DNA from: Gemmatimonadaceae bacterium
Lineage (GTDB): Bacteria; Gemmatimonadota; Gemmatimonadetes; Gemmatimonadales; Gemmatimonadaceae
Direction: 5' to 3'
Length of the DNA: 64,000 nucleotides
Assembly (NCBI GenBank): GCA_035633115.1
Contig: DASQFN010000103.1
Location: 62,001-126,000 of the forward strand
In this document: positions 55,764-64,000 of the stretch, one piece after another
Position numbering within the stretch: the first letter of the stretch is position 1
Layout of the letters: every line of letters starts with the position of its first letter
The notes under the pieces: generated by a model
What the model saw: the letters and a program-made list of their open reading frames with translations, nothing else
Database searches by the model: none
Told to the model about the DNA's origin: nothing
Made by a program: the position numbers and the translations under genes

Positions 55764-58550
55764 ATGGCGGTGTCGCGGCGGTTTGCGGTGGTGAGCGTGG
55801 TAACGCTCATGTTCGTTGTTCTCACAATCGTGCCGACCTTCGTCGGTTTCGTGACGGATCTGTTCTGGTTCCGCGAGATCGGCTACGAGACAGTCTTCTT
55901 CACGGAGCTGACGACCAAGGTCACACTGTTTCTCGTCGCCGGCCTGGTGACCTACGCGTTCCTCGCGCTCAATGCGCGTCTTGCGCGCAGCGGCCCGGCG
56001 CGCGTGCCGGTTCTCTGGCGAATGAGTCCCGAGCTTCCGCCTGTGGACGTCGCTGCGTCGCTCTCGAAGATCGCAACTCCTCTCGTTCTGGTGCTGTCGT
56101 TTCTCTTTGCTCTTGGCGCAGCGGGAAGCTGGATGGATGTGCTGAGGTACATGAACCGACTGCCCTTTGGCGTCACGGACCCCGTTTTCTCCCGAGACGT
56201 CGGATTCTACGTTTTCGTCCTGCCGGTCCTTGCTACGCTGCTCGGGAGTCTGAGAAGTCTGGTAATCCTCGCCTTGTTCGGCGTCGTCGTGCTCTATGTA
56301 CTCCGCGGGCGAATCTCCCTTCCGCCGCAGAGGATCACGCTTTCGTCACCAGCAGACGGTCACGTCGCTGCCCTCCTCGTCGGGTACCTCCTTCTGACCG
56401 CGCTCCAGATCTGGCTCGTTCGAATTCCGGAGCTGCTCTATTCCAACACCGGGCCGCTCGTCGGTGCGAGTTACACGGATCTCCACGCGAAGCTGCCGGC
56501 GCTTCACGCTGTCGCGGGAACCGCGATCATCGCCATCGGCCTCGTCATCTACGGAATGCTTCGCGGCAGAATCGTCTGGTTCACACTCGTTGGCGCGGCC
56601 GCGTATGTAATCGTGTCGATTCTCGCGGGCGGCATTTACCCTTACTTCATTCAGCGATTCGTCGTCGCGCCAACAGAGCTCACACGCGAGCTGCCGCAGC
56701 TGCGCAATCACATCAATGCCACCCGCCAGGCATGGGGCCTCGCGAATGTCGAGACACGCGACCTCACGGGCGACGCCGGCCTGAGCCTCGACGATATCCG
56801 CGCGAACGCGGCGACTATCCAGAACGTACGGCTCTGGGATCGCGCTCCACTGCTTCAGACATTCGGGCAGCTCCAGGAAATTCGCACATACTACGATTTC
56901 GTCTCGGTAGACGATGACAGGTACGTCATCGACGGTCGCTACCGGCAGGTGCTCTTGTCGCCCCGCGAGCTCAACGCGGCTTCACTCCCGAAGCGCACGT
57001 TCATCAACCAGCACCTGACCTTCACGCATGGGCTTGGGCTGACGCTTGGTCCTGTAAACGAAGTGACTGCCGAAGGTCTTCCGGTGCTCTACATCAAGAA
57101 CCTTCCCCCGGTGTCGACTGTCTCGCTGAAAGTGACCAGGCCGCAGCTCTATTTCGGCGAGCTCACTGACGAGCATGTGTTCGTCAACACTGCACAACCG
57201 GAGTTCGATTACCCGTCGGGGAATGAGGACGTCTACACGAGGTACAAGGGTACCGGCGGCGTTCGCGTCGGCGGATTCATAAAACGCTCACTTCTCGCGA
57301 TGCGCTTCGGGGCGCTCAACATCCTGTTCTCCGGAGACATCACGAGCGAGAGCCGCGTCCTCTACAACCGGCAGATCGAGGGAAGGGTCAGGGAGGCGCT
57401 ACCGTTCATAAGGTTCGACTCCGATCCGTATCTCGTGATCGATACGAAGGGTGAGCTGTACTGGATCGTGGATGGATTCACGTCCAGCAGTCGCTATCCC
57501 TATTCGCAGCGGCTTGACGATGGCACGAGCTATATGCGCAACAGCATCAAGGTGACCGTCGATGCGTACAACGGGACGGTCACGGCATATGTAGCCGATC
57601 CTTCTGATCCGCTGATTCGAACATACGGAAGAATCTTCCCCGGAATCCTGAAGCCGCTGTCGGCGATGCCTACGGACATTCGTGCTCACATTCGCTATCC
57701 GCGCGATCTCTTCCGCGTCCAGACCGAGCTGTATGCAACCTACCACATGGACGAGGCGAAGACGTTCTACAATCGCGAGGACCAGTGGCAGATCCCCGCC
57801 ACTCCGGGCCAGAAGGAGGACGACGACCGATTCATGCGTCACCTCGTGATGCGTCTCCCTGACGAGAAGCAGGCCGAGTACATCTACATGGCGCCGTTCA
57901 CTCCGCGTGGCAAGAACAATCTCGCTGCGTGGATGGTCGCCAGAAACGACGGCGCCAGCTACGGGCATCTCAGAGTCTATCGCTTTCCAAAGCAGAGCCT
58001 GGTCTACGGTCCGCTGCAGATCTCCTCGCGCATCAACCAGGACACAGACATCTCCCGCGAGCTCACGCTATGGGACCAGCGCGGGTCGCAGGTCATAAAG
58101 GGAGAGCTTCTCGTCATTCCGGTCGAGGAGGCGCTGATCTACGTGCAGCCGATCTATCTTCGCGCGGAAGGCGGACAGATTCCCGAGCTCAAGCGCGTCG
58201 TCGTCGCGTTTCAGGACAGGGTAGTGATGTCCGAGACACTGGAGAGTGGGTTGACGCGCTTGTTCGCCGGTCAGGGAGCGCTCGCGACGCGTCCAGGCGC
58301 GGCCGCAGTGCAGGCGGTGGCTGATACAGCACGACCGTCAACACTTGCGGGAGCAGCACCGGCGCCGCCCGCAACCGCGGGCACCGCCGCCGGGAGTGCC
58401 CCAGCCGTCAGCGCCTCACTCCTGCGGGAGGCGGAGGATCACTATCAGCGCGCGATGTCCGCACAGCGAGCAGGAGACTGGGCGACGTACGGGCAGGAGA
58501 TTCAGCGCCTTGGCGAGGTGTTGCGGCGGCTCAATGCGGGAGGCCGTTGA
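55764..58550 (+). CDS. UPF0182-family large membrane protein
   Basis: This 928-residue protein belongs to the UPF0182/COG1615 family of unknown function. Seven hydrophobic segments fill the first 300 residues, beginning with FAVVSVVTLMFVVLTIVPTFVGFVTDLFWFREIGYETVF, a family hallmark. The large soluble half contains RQAWGLANVETRDLTGDAGLSLDDI, YDFVSVDDDRYVIDGRYRQV and LYWIVDGFTSSSRYPYSQ, all typical. The tail is Ala/Pro-rich with a final coiled helix (ASLLREAEDHYQRAMSAQRAGDW). Length and layout are normal. The last 20 nt overlap the reverse reading of an HD-GYP remnant. Confidence 0.93.
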   Translation: MAVSRRFAVVSVVTLMFVVLTIVPTFVGFVTDLFWFREIGYETVFFTELTTKVTLFLVAGLVTYAFLALNARLARSGPARVPVLWRMSPELPPVDVAASLSKIATPLVLVLSFLFALGAAGSWMDVLRYMNRLPFGVTDPVFSRDVGFYVFVLPVLATLLGSLRSLVILALFGVVVLYVLRGRISLPPQRITLSSPADGHVAALLVGYLLLTALQIWLVRIPELLYSNTGPLVGASYTDLHAKLPALHAVAGTAIIAIGLVIYGMLRGRIVWFTLVGAAAYVIVSILAGGIYPYFIQRFVVAPTELTRELPQLRNHINATRQAWGLANVETRDLTGDAGLSLDDIRANAATIQNVRLWDRAPLLQTFGQLQEIRTYYDFVSVDDDRYVIDGRYRQVLLSPRELNAASLPKRTFINQHLTFTHGLGLTLGPVNEVTAEGLPVLYIKNLPPVSTVSLKVTRPQLYFGELTDEHVFVNTAQPEFDYPSGNEDVYTRYKGTGGVRVGGFIKRSLLAMRFGALNILFSGDITSESRVLYNRQIEGRVREALPFIRFDSDPYLVIDTKGELYWIVDGFTSSSRYPYSQRLDDGTSYMRNSIKVTVDAYNGTVTAYVADPSDPLIRTYGRIFPGILKPLSAMPTDIRAHIRYPRDLFRVQTELYATYHMDEAKTFYNREDQWQIPATPGQKEDDDRFMRHLVMRLPDEKQAEYIYMAPFTPRGKNNLAAWMVARNDGASYGHLRVYRFPKQSLVYGPLQISSRINQDTDISRELTLWDQRGSQVIKGELLVIPVEEALIYVQPIYLRAEGGQIPELKRVVVAFQDRVVMSETLESGLTRLFAGQGALATRPGAAAVQAVADTARPSTLAGAAPAPPATAGTAAGSAPAVSASLLREAEDHYQRAMSAQRAGDWATYGQEIQRLGEVLRRLNAGGR

Positions 58551-58682
58551 CGGGCAATCGGATTTTCTGGGAGTTCAGTACAGACGCCGCCATCGGCTCG
58601 TAGCATCTGCTGTCCATGAGCGCATCGACGAGCGCGGGGTCGAAGTGCATTCCGCGCTCCTTTATCACCTCTCTCATGGGGG
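58531..58682 (-). pseudogene. C-terminal remnant of an HD-GYP phosphodiesterase
   Basis: In the minus strand the short open frame reads REVIKERGMHFDPALVDALM and ends with a TGA at 58531. The ERGxHFDPxLVDAL word is a hallmark of the last helices of HD-GYP domains that cleave cyclic di-GMP. No HD-GYP core is present upstream; the next gene starts 40 nt away. It is interpreted as the leftover of a deleted gene or a chance match; the homology is short. Confidence 0.45.
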
Positions 58683-58717
58683 CACTTCGACTTGGGAGCC
58701 CTCCTAGCCCTTACAAG

Positions 58718-59500
58718 TCAGCGGGGCAGGAGGGCCCTCGCCCGGAGCATGGCGGCCGGATCATCACTGATGATCCCCTGTACACCCGCGAGCCAGAGGT
58801 CCGTTGCGACTCTGGTGTCATTGACCGTCCAGACGTGAACTACGCAGTCCTGCTCCGGGGCGAGGCGCGCGAACCGGCGGACAGGCAGCGGGATCCCGTT
58901 GTAATGCATCGGGACGCACAGCGCCTTGTATGTAAATGGCGTCAGTGCACGCATGAGAATAATCTCTCGCATGAGGCGCATCACATCCGATCGCGAAGCC
59001 CCGATCGGTATCGCTGAATCCGTGAACGGCCTGAGCGCGGCGGCCTCCATGCTGTCCACCAGCACTCGTTGCTCAGCGTGACGACTCTCGATCACTCGCC
59101 GTGTTTCCTCGCCGGCGTTTACAGTCTTGATCTCTATCAGCGTAGGCGTAGCCGGAAAGGCTTCGAGCACTTCCTCGAGTGAGGGAATGCGGTGGCCGAG
59201 CCCGCGATACGGATAAGTCCTGCCGTTGTCCGGCGTGAAGCGCGCCCCGGCGTCGAGCTTTCGGAGCTCGTCGAATATCAGGCGCTCGACATCGCCGACG
59301 CCATCCGTGGTGCGTCGAACATGGGGATCGTGGAACACCACCGCGACTCCGTCAGCCGACAGGTGCACGTCGAGCTCGATCGCGTCTGCGCCCGTGGCCA
59401 CGGCCTGAGCAAACGACTCAATTGTGTTCTCAGGGGCGTACGCACGATTGCCCCGATGTCCGATGACGGGCCGGCAGCTGACGTCGATCAAAACGTTCAT
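58718..59500 (-). CDS. Glycerophosphodiester phosphodiesterase family protein
   Basis: This 260-residue enzyme hydrolyses glycerophosphodiesters to glycerol 3-phosphate and an alcohol. The GDPD core is intact: PVIGHRGNRAYAPENTIESF with the catalytic His and Arg, then DAIELDVHLSADGVAVVFHDPHVRRTTDG with Glu, Asp and the second His. IKTVNAGEETRRVI and HVWTVNDTRVATDLWLAGVQGIISDDP complete the TIM barrel. No signal peptide is seen from ATG 59498-59500, so it is probably cytoplasmic. A longer reading adds 19 basic residues. Confidence 0.93.
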   Translation of the reverse strand: MNVLIDVSCRPVIGHRGNRAYAPENTIESFAQAVATGADAIELDVHLSADGVAVVFHDPHVRRTTDGVGDVERLIFDELRKLDAGARFTPDNGRTYPYRGLGHRIPSLEEVLEAFPATPTLIEIKTVNAGEETRRVIESRHAEQRVLVDSMEAAALRPFTDSAIPIGASRSDVMRLMREIILMRALTPFTYKALCVPMHYNGIPLPVRRFARLAPEQDCVVHVWTVNDTRVATDLWLAGVQGIISDDPAAMLRARALLPR

Positions 59501-59533
59501 GCGACGCGTGTGCGAGGTGGGCCTCCGAATGCA

Positions 59534-59584
59534 AACGGAGCGGTACGCAGGGCGCACCGCTCCGTTGCGGCAGGCTCCTGCCGC
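59534..59584 (-). terminator. Two adjacent hairpins after the TonB-dependent receptor gene
   Basis: AACGGAGCGGT (59534-59544) and ACCGCTCCGTT (59556-59566) are exact complements with an 11-nt loop. Next to it GCGGCAG (59567-59573) pairs with CTGCCGC (59578-59584). On the minus strand the first hairpin is followed by TTTGC. They close the receptor transcript before the phosphodiesterase gene. Confidence 0.7.
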
Positions 59585-62409
59585 TAGAACGTTACTTGAA
59601 CCCGGGTCATGATGAGCCGCCCTATGAAGTTACCCTGAGTGAACTCGCGGTGCTTCTTGTTCAGGAGATTCGTGCCGTTGAGAGACCACACCACTCCGTT
59701 GACGAAGGACGGGCGAACCGACAGGTTCGCGTCCAGAAGGGTGTAGGGCTCGACCGGCCCGCCAACGAACGCGAGAGTGTTGAACCCATCCACGTGACGC
59801 TCGCGCACCTGCGCGCTCAAGCCCTTCACTTCGTCGCGAAAGTTTATCGCGAACGAGTGCTTGTTCGCCGGAGCATTGAGCGAGACGTCCTCTCTGGTCC
59901 CCAGATACGTCTTGGAGAACAGCTTTTTGTTCACCCAGGAGTAGGTTCCCTGTAGCGAGAACCCTCCGTCGAGCAGAAGCTCGCCGCCGAAATCGCTTCC
60001 GAGAAGGTTGATGCTCTTCTGGTAGCTGCGATAGGCGAGGACGACGTCGTTTCTGGCATTTGGAGTATCGAAGTTCACAACGCCGATGGGGCAGGCTGCT
60101 GGTGTAGCCAAGGCGCACGGGACCGTTGACGCCGGGTTGCTGCCGGGCAACCCGGTCGAGAGGTTCGCCGCTGTCCCACCGGCAAGCTGAGCCGCGAGGC
60201 TCGCGGGCAAACCCGTACCTTGAAGAGCGGCCTGGAAGAATGGGGTGAGCGACGCGCTCAAGTAGCCATTGAGAGCTGTTGGGTTCATGAATACAACCGG
60301 TGATTCAATCTGCAGCGGACCGACGAAATTCTGCCGGTTCTCGTGCCACAGATCCAGTGAGATTTGCAGCCGGTTCGCGAGGATTCCCTTGTACCCCGCC
60401 TCGATCGTGTTGTGAATCGTCGGCATCGGGCGATCGATGTCCAGAAGCTGATCAGGCGACACCGGGAAAGCCGTTGAGCCGGGCCCAACCGAGGGAATTA
60501 TCAGCGTCGTACCGACTTGCGCCGCAGTTGGACGGAGCGTGCCGAGGTAACTGCCCACTCCTGCCGCCAGAGCGGCTGCTGTTGGACCAGGAATACCGAA
60601 CCCGGCGTAGGCCGCGGTGAGTCCGGCAACCAGGGTGCCCGCCCGCGCTGCGGCCACTGAGGTGACGAACGGATTCGCCGCCACAAAATCAGCGGTCGCA
60701 CTCCCGCCAAACGAGTTGAATGTCTTCATGCAGAGTCCGCCGAGTCCGGCCGGGCAATCGCGTCGGAACTGAAAACCCGTGTTCGGCGTGCCTACTGCAC
60801 GAACGTTGAGAAGAGCATTACTAAGCCCGATGCGATCGAGAAAGAGGTTGTTCGTGCTGGGAGTCGAGAAGGCGCGATTGTAGATCAGCCTCAAGTTCTG
60901 GTTCTCAACCGGCTTGAACACCAGGGCGAGGCGCGGGGAGAAAACAGGATCATCGAGGCGGCTGTGCTTGTCGACGCGGGCCGCGGCGGTGACCTCAAAC
61001 ATCCGCGAGAGCTGCGTAACTGAATGGAGGTAACCTCCTACTTCCTTGATCTCGTCGTCGTCCTCGTTGTTGCCGTTGATCGTGCCTTCGGTCTTCGGCA
61101 TCGTGTGGATGTAGTCGAAGCCATAGAGAAGCCGCTCGCGCGTCCCGAAGTTCAGCCCGTGCTGGGCCTGCGCAACGAACTGTTTTGACCTGTCGATGAT
61201 GCACGCGTCATCACTGACGTCCGGGCAATTCGTCTGCGGCTGCACTTTCTGGAGCAGATAGGTTTCTCCCGCGTCGCTCGTATTGAGGAACACCTGTGCG
61301 AACAACTGCTTGAACCGGCCGCGCAGCTGATAGGTTTGATAGACCCAGTCCTTCACCTGTGCGGGGCCGAGTCCCGTCGGCTCGACGACGCTCCCGGCCT
61401 GGCTGCGGCCGTAATTGGCAATTATTTCGCTGCTGGGCGTGGGCCGGAAATCCGCGCGTATTTCGCCGCCCTGGCGGTTGATGTCACGGTCCCGTGGCTT
61501 TCGCTCACCGATCGTGTCGGCAGCTAAAAAAGGCCACTCTTTTCCGCGAAACGCCTCGTACGCCACCTTGAATCCGAATTTCGGAGTAGGCGCCCACGCT
61601 GTGCGGATCGATCCGCGGAGCACGCTCTGATTGCCTCCATCGACGGTGACCGTCGTGCCCTGTGTCGAGAACGGCGACTTGGTGAAGATGGCCATCACGC
61701 CGCTGGTGGTATTCGGGCCGTACAACGCCGCGCCGGGACCAAGGACGACCTCGATTCGGTCGATGTCCTCCATGTTCGTCGGATTCAAATAGGGAATGTT
61801 GACGCGAAGAGACGGCACGAATGCGAACCGGTTGTCCGTCATCGTCATCATCGCGCCGGAAAAGATGTTGTTGAAGCCGCGGGCGACGATGTTCGAGCGC
61901 AAGAGACCGCCGCGAGCGACGTCAACTCCGGGCAGTGCCGCCACGTGATCCGCGACGGTAATGGCCGGGCGCTCGTTGATCTCCGCCGAATTGACGACCG
62001 ATACAGACGCCGGCGCGTCGATGACTTTTTCGGGGGCGCGGGAGACGCCAGTGATAATTGTCTCGAGCTGCGTCGGAAGCTCGGCCATCGCAATGTCGAC
62101 CGTTGCGGAAGCGCCCGCCCCGACAGTGATCCCTTCCCTCCGCGTCGGAGTGTAGCCGACGCGCCTTGCCTCGACCGTATAGGTTCCGGGCGCAACGTCG
62201 GAGATCCGGTAATTGCCATTCTCGTCGGTTGCGGCGCCTCCCGCGTTTCGAATCCCGGCCAGCACGCGCACTCCGGCGCTGGCGATGCCTGCGCCCGTGC
62301 CTGCGTCAGTGACCCTTCCAGTAATCGTCCCGTTTTGCGCCGCCGCCGGCAATGCAAATAACGTCACGGCAATACCAGTCAGAAGCCTGCGTACGTTGAG
62401 TGCGAACAT
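59584..62409 (-). CDS. TonB-dependent outer-membrane receptor with N-terminal carboxypeptidase-like domain
   Basis: This 941-residue receptor imports a siderophore, cobalamin, glycan or similar ligand. The signal peptide (LLTGIAVTLFALPAAAQ) is followed by a CarboxypepD_reg-like domain (NGTITGRVTDAGTGAGIASAG ... GNYRISDVAPGTYTVEARRVGY). A plug domain comes next (VADHVAALPGVDVARGGLL, IEVVLGPGAALYGPNTTSGV), then a barrel of about 22 strands ending in QVTF. An Ala/Gly-rich loop (about residues 600-660, VAAARAGTLVAGLTAAYAG) is unusual for a barrel. ATG 62407-62409 was chosen to begin the signal peptide. There is no TonB/ExbBD in the window; the ligand is unknown. Confidence 0.93.
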   Translation of the reverse strand: MFALNVRRLLTGIAVTLFALPAAAQNGTITGRVTDAGTGAGIASAGVRVLAGIRNAGGAATDENGNYRISDVAPGTYTVEARRVGYTPTRREGITVGAGASATVDIAMAELPTQLETIITGVSRAPEKVIDAPASVSVVNSAEINERPAITVADHVAALPGVDVARGGLLRSNIVARGFNNIFSGAMMTMTDNRFAFVPSLRVNIPYLNPTNMEDIDRIEVVLGPGAALYGPNTTSGVMAIFTKSPFSTQGTTVTVDGGNQSVLRGSIRTAWAPTPKFGFKVAYEAFRGKEWPFLAADTIGERKPRDRDINRQGGEIRADFRPTPSSEIIANYGRSQAGSVVEPTGLGPAQVKDWVYQTYQLRGRFKQLFAQVFLNTSDAGETYLLQKVQPQTNCPDVSDDACIIDRSKQFVAQAQHGLNFGTRERLLYGFDYIHTMPKTEGTINGNNEDDDEIKEVGGYLHSVTQLSRMFEVTAAARVDKHSRLDDPVFSPRLALVFKPVENQNLRLIYNRAFSTPSTNNLFLDRIGLSNALLNVRAVGTPNTGFQFRRDCPAGLGGLCMKTFNSFGGSATADFVAANPFVTSVAAARAGTLVAGLTAAYAGFGIPGPTAAALAAGVGSYLGTLRPTAAQVGTTLIIPSVGPGSTAFPVSPDQLLDIDRPMPTIHNTIEAGYKGILANRLQISLDLWHENRQNFVGPLQIESPVVFMNPTALNGYLSASLTPFFQAALQGTGLPASLAAQLAGGTAANLSTGLPGSNPASTVPCALATPAACPIGVVNFDTPNARNDVVLAYRSYQKSINLLGSDFGGELLLDGGFSLQGTYSWVNKKLFSKTYLGTREDVSLNAPANKHSFAINFRDEVKGLSAQVRERHVDGFNTLAFVGGPVEPYTLLDANLSVRPSFVNGVVWSLNGTNLLNKKHREFTQGNFIGRLIMTRVQVTF

Positions 62410-62658
62410 CAGCGGCGCCCTCGTGTTTGGGAAGAAAAATGCAGGCGATGCGGCGGCCCAATGATCACCGTCCCGCTGCCTCGCGTGCGCCATACCTAAG
62501 GACGTACGCTTCTCGCGTCAAGACTAGACCGTGTTGCGAGATACGCGTATCCGCCAAAGTACGTAGAACTCGTACATTCGTGACGTAGCTCCCCCCGCCG
62601 AAAAGACTTGCCGCGACCGGTAACGCGCGCGATTGTTGAAGATCGGAGGAGTCGACAG

Positions 62659-63957
62659 ATGGCCACGACGATCGGAATTCCCCCAGCGACCGGACCAGAG
62701 CATCCGCGGGCAGAATCCGTCGGCCCGGTCGCCTCGACCGTGATTCCGCAGCCGCCGAAGGGCGAGCGGTTGATATCCCTCGACGTGTTTCGCGGGCTCA
62801 CAATCGCCGGCATGCTGCTTGTGAACAATCCCGGCACCTGGGGCGCGATCTATCCGCCGCTCGAGCACGCCGCATGGCACGGCTGGACGCCCACCGACGT
62901 CATCTTCCCGTTCTTTCTCTTCATCGTCGGGATTACGACTCACATCTCGATCGCCTCGCGCCGGGCGAAGGGCGACGACGACGCCGCGATCGTAAAACAG
63001 ATTCTCCGGCGCGGCGGACTGATCTTCCTGCTGGGGTTCCTGATGTCGCTCTTCCCGTTCTACCAGTGGGGGACCATCGAAGGCATGGCCAATCCGTCGA
63101 TACTCGACCGCATCGTCCATCGCTGGGAGCACGTGAGGATACTGGGAGTTCTCCAGCGGATCGGCCTTGTCTACATCGCGGCCGGCCTCCTTTCACTGAA
63201 GACTACGCTCAAGCAGCAGATTGTGATCGTCGCGGCGCTACTATATGGATACTGGTTCGCGATGACGCTCATCCCGGTCACCGGGACCCTTAATGGAGTC
63301 CCGGGGCGTTACATCGGCGCCCTGTTGCTCGGGAATCCAAGCGAGACTCTGGCCGCCCATCTCGACCGGGCGATCCTCGGACTCAGCCACATCTGGTCGG
63401 GCAGCGTGACGTACGACCCCGAAGGGCCGTTCTCCACGATCCCCGCCATTGCAACGGCGATGCTCGGCATCTTTGCCGGCAGATGGATTGCCGACCGCCG
63501 GCCTCTCATCGAGCGGATCGCGGGCCTGTTCGCGATAGGGAGCATTGGAATGGTCGTCGGACTTATGTATAACTGGTCCTTCCCGATCAACAAGAATCTG
63601 TGGACCAGCTCCTACGTCATCTTTACGGCGGGAATGGCCTGCGTGACTTTGGCAACGACCATGTGGCTCATCGAATGGCGGAACATCCGCTGGTGGACGA
63701 AGCCGTTCGTGATCTACGGAATGAACCCGATCGTGGCGTTCGTGGGCTCGGGCGTCCTCGCGCGCTGCATCTACACGCTGTGGAAGGTCCAATACAACGG
63801 AAAGCCGACGCCGGTCGAGAGCGTCATCTACAAATCGGTCTTCGAGCCGTGGCTCGAGCCCCGCAACGCCTCGCTCGCCATGGCGCTGGCGACCGTGCTG
63901 TTCTGGTTCGCGATCCTCGCGTGGATGTACCGAAAGAGGATCTTTCTCAAAGTCTAG
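62659..63957 (+). CDS. COG4299/DUF5009-type membrane acyltransferase
   Basis: This 432-residue inner-membrane protein is related to heparan-alpha-glucosaminide N-acetyltransferase. Its hallmarks are [23 protein letters not shown] at the start, the loop [19 protein letters not shown] and about ten helices. [19 protein letters not shown] and [20 protein letters not shown] are also typical. In other bacteria such proteins transfer acetyl groups to amino sugars or polysaccharides. ATG 62659 is preceded by GGAGGA with 8-nt spacing, and the upstream reading is dropped. The substrate is unknown. Confidence 0.9.
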   Translation: MATTIGIPPATGPEHPRAESVGPVASTVIPQPPKGERLISLDVFRGLTIAGMLLVNNPGTWGAIYPPLEHAAWHGWTPTDVIFPFFLFIVGITTHISIASRRAKGDDDAAIVKQILRRGGLIFLLGFLMSLFPFYQWGTIEGMANPSILDRIVHRWEHVRILGVLQRIGLVYIAAGLLSLKTTLKQQIVIVAALLYGYWFAMTLIPVTGTLNGVPGRYIGALLLGNPSETLAAHLDRAILGLSHIWSGSVTYDPEGPFSTIPAIATAMLGIFAGRWIADRRPLIERIAGLFAIGSIGMVVGLMYNWSFPINKNLWTSSYVIFTAGMACVTLATTMWLIEWRNIRWWTKPFVIYGMNPIVAFVGSGVLARCIYTLWKVQYNGKPTPVESVIYKSVFEPWLEPRNASLAMALATVLFWFAILAWMYRKRIFLKV

Positions 63958-64000
63958 ACGCCTATCCCTTTGCGGTTGACTCTAGTGGTCGGATGGATCT

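Overview
The window is a 64 kb piece of a GC-rich bacterial chromosome. Several features fit a Gemmatimonadota-type bacterium: an LPS-type envelope (heptosyltransferase, TonB-dependent receptor, outer-membrane beta-barrels, SurA-like chaperone), many small lipoproteins, PASTA-less Ser/Thr kinases fused to TPRs, and a tricorn-like protease. This assignment is inferred from gene content and was not tested by a search. Most genes are chromosomal housekeeping genes packed into long co-directional units with 1-4 nt start/stop overlaps. One tRNA (Ile-GAT) is present, and there is no rRNA, CRISPR array, prophage or transposase.

Positions 1-9863 hold central metabolism and metal homeostasis. A pckA fragment is preceded by the C-terminal stub of a MaeB-type malic enzyme. 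Next, all on the minus strand, comes a seven-gene set: two-domain multicopper oxidase, ZIP transporter with an N-terminal beta-rich ectodomain, DtxR/MntR-type regulator, small His/Cys protein, porin, metal-binding protein and ABC permease. No ABC ATPase gene is present. A cation-diffusion-facilitator exporter with an expanded cytoplasmic tail diverges from the set, and a candidate operator lies near the oxidase start.

Positions 9967-20582 form one minus-strand unit: lepA, a family 9 glycosyltransferase, ROK kinase, PfkB kinase, a three-gene STAS/HATPase module, a Cys/Met PLP enzyme, ftsE, ftsX and an EnvC-type activator. The STAS/HATPase module is the most system-like unexplained element there.

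Positions 20734-36145 hold a DUF4384-like secreted protein, then mfd, two parvulin-type foldases and pdxA in one plus-strand unit, then a CorC/TlyC protein, a second CDF transporter, a PilT with a duplicated N-terminal domain, typA, an extremely Asp-rich protein and a small beta-barrel. The Ile tRNA, with a clear promoter, follows, and then the tricorn-like protease.

Positions 40173-43689 look like a small accessory insertion: a toxin-antitoxin pair with a promoter/operator palindrome, an amino-acid permease cut to 79 residues, an MFS transporter whose start codon overlaps the stop of that stub, and two YeeE/YedE half-transporters. Positions 43777-64000 hold three Ser/Thr kinases, transporters, several lipoproteins (two with apparent frameshifts), a UPF0182 membrane protein, a glycerophosphodiester phosphodiesterase, a TonB-dependent receptor and a COG4299-type membrane acyltransferase.
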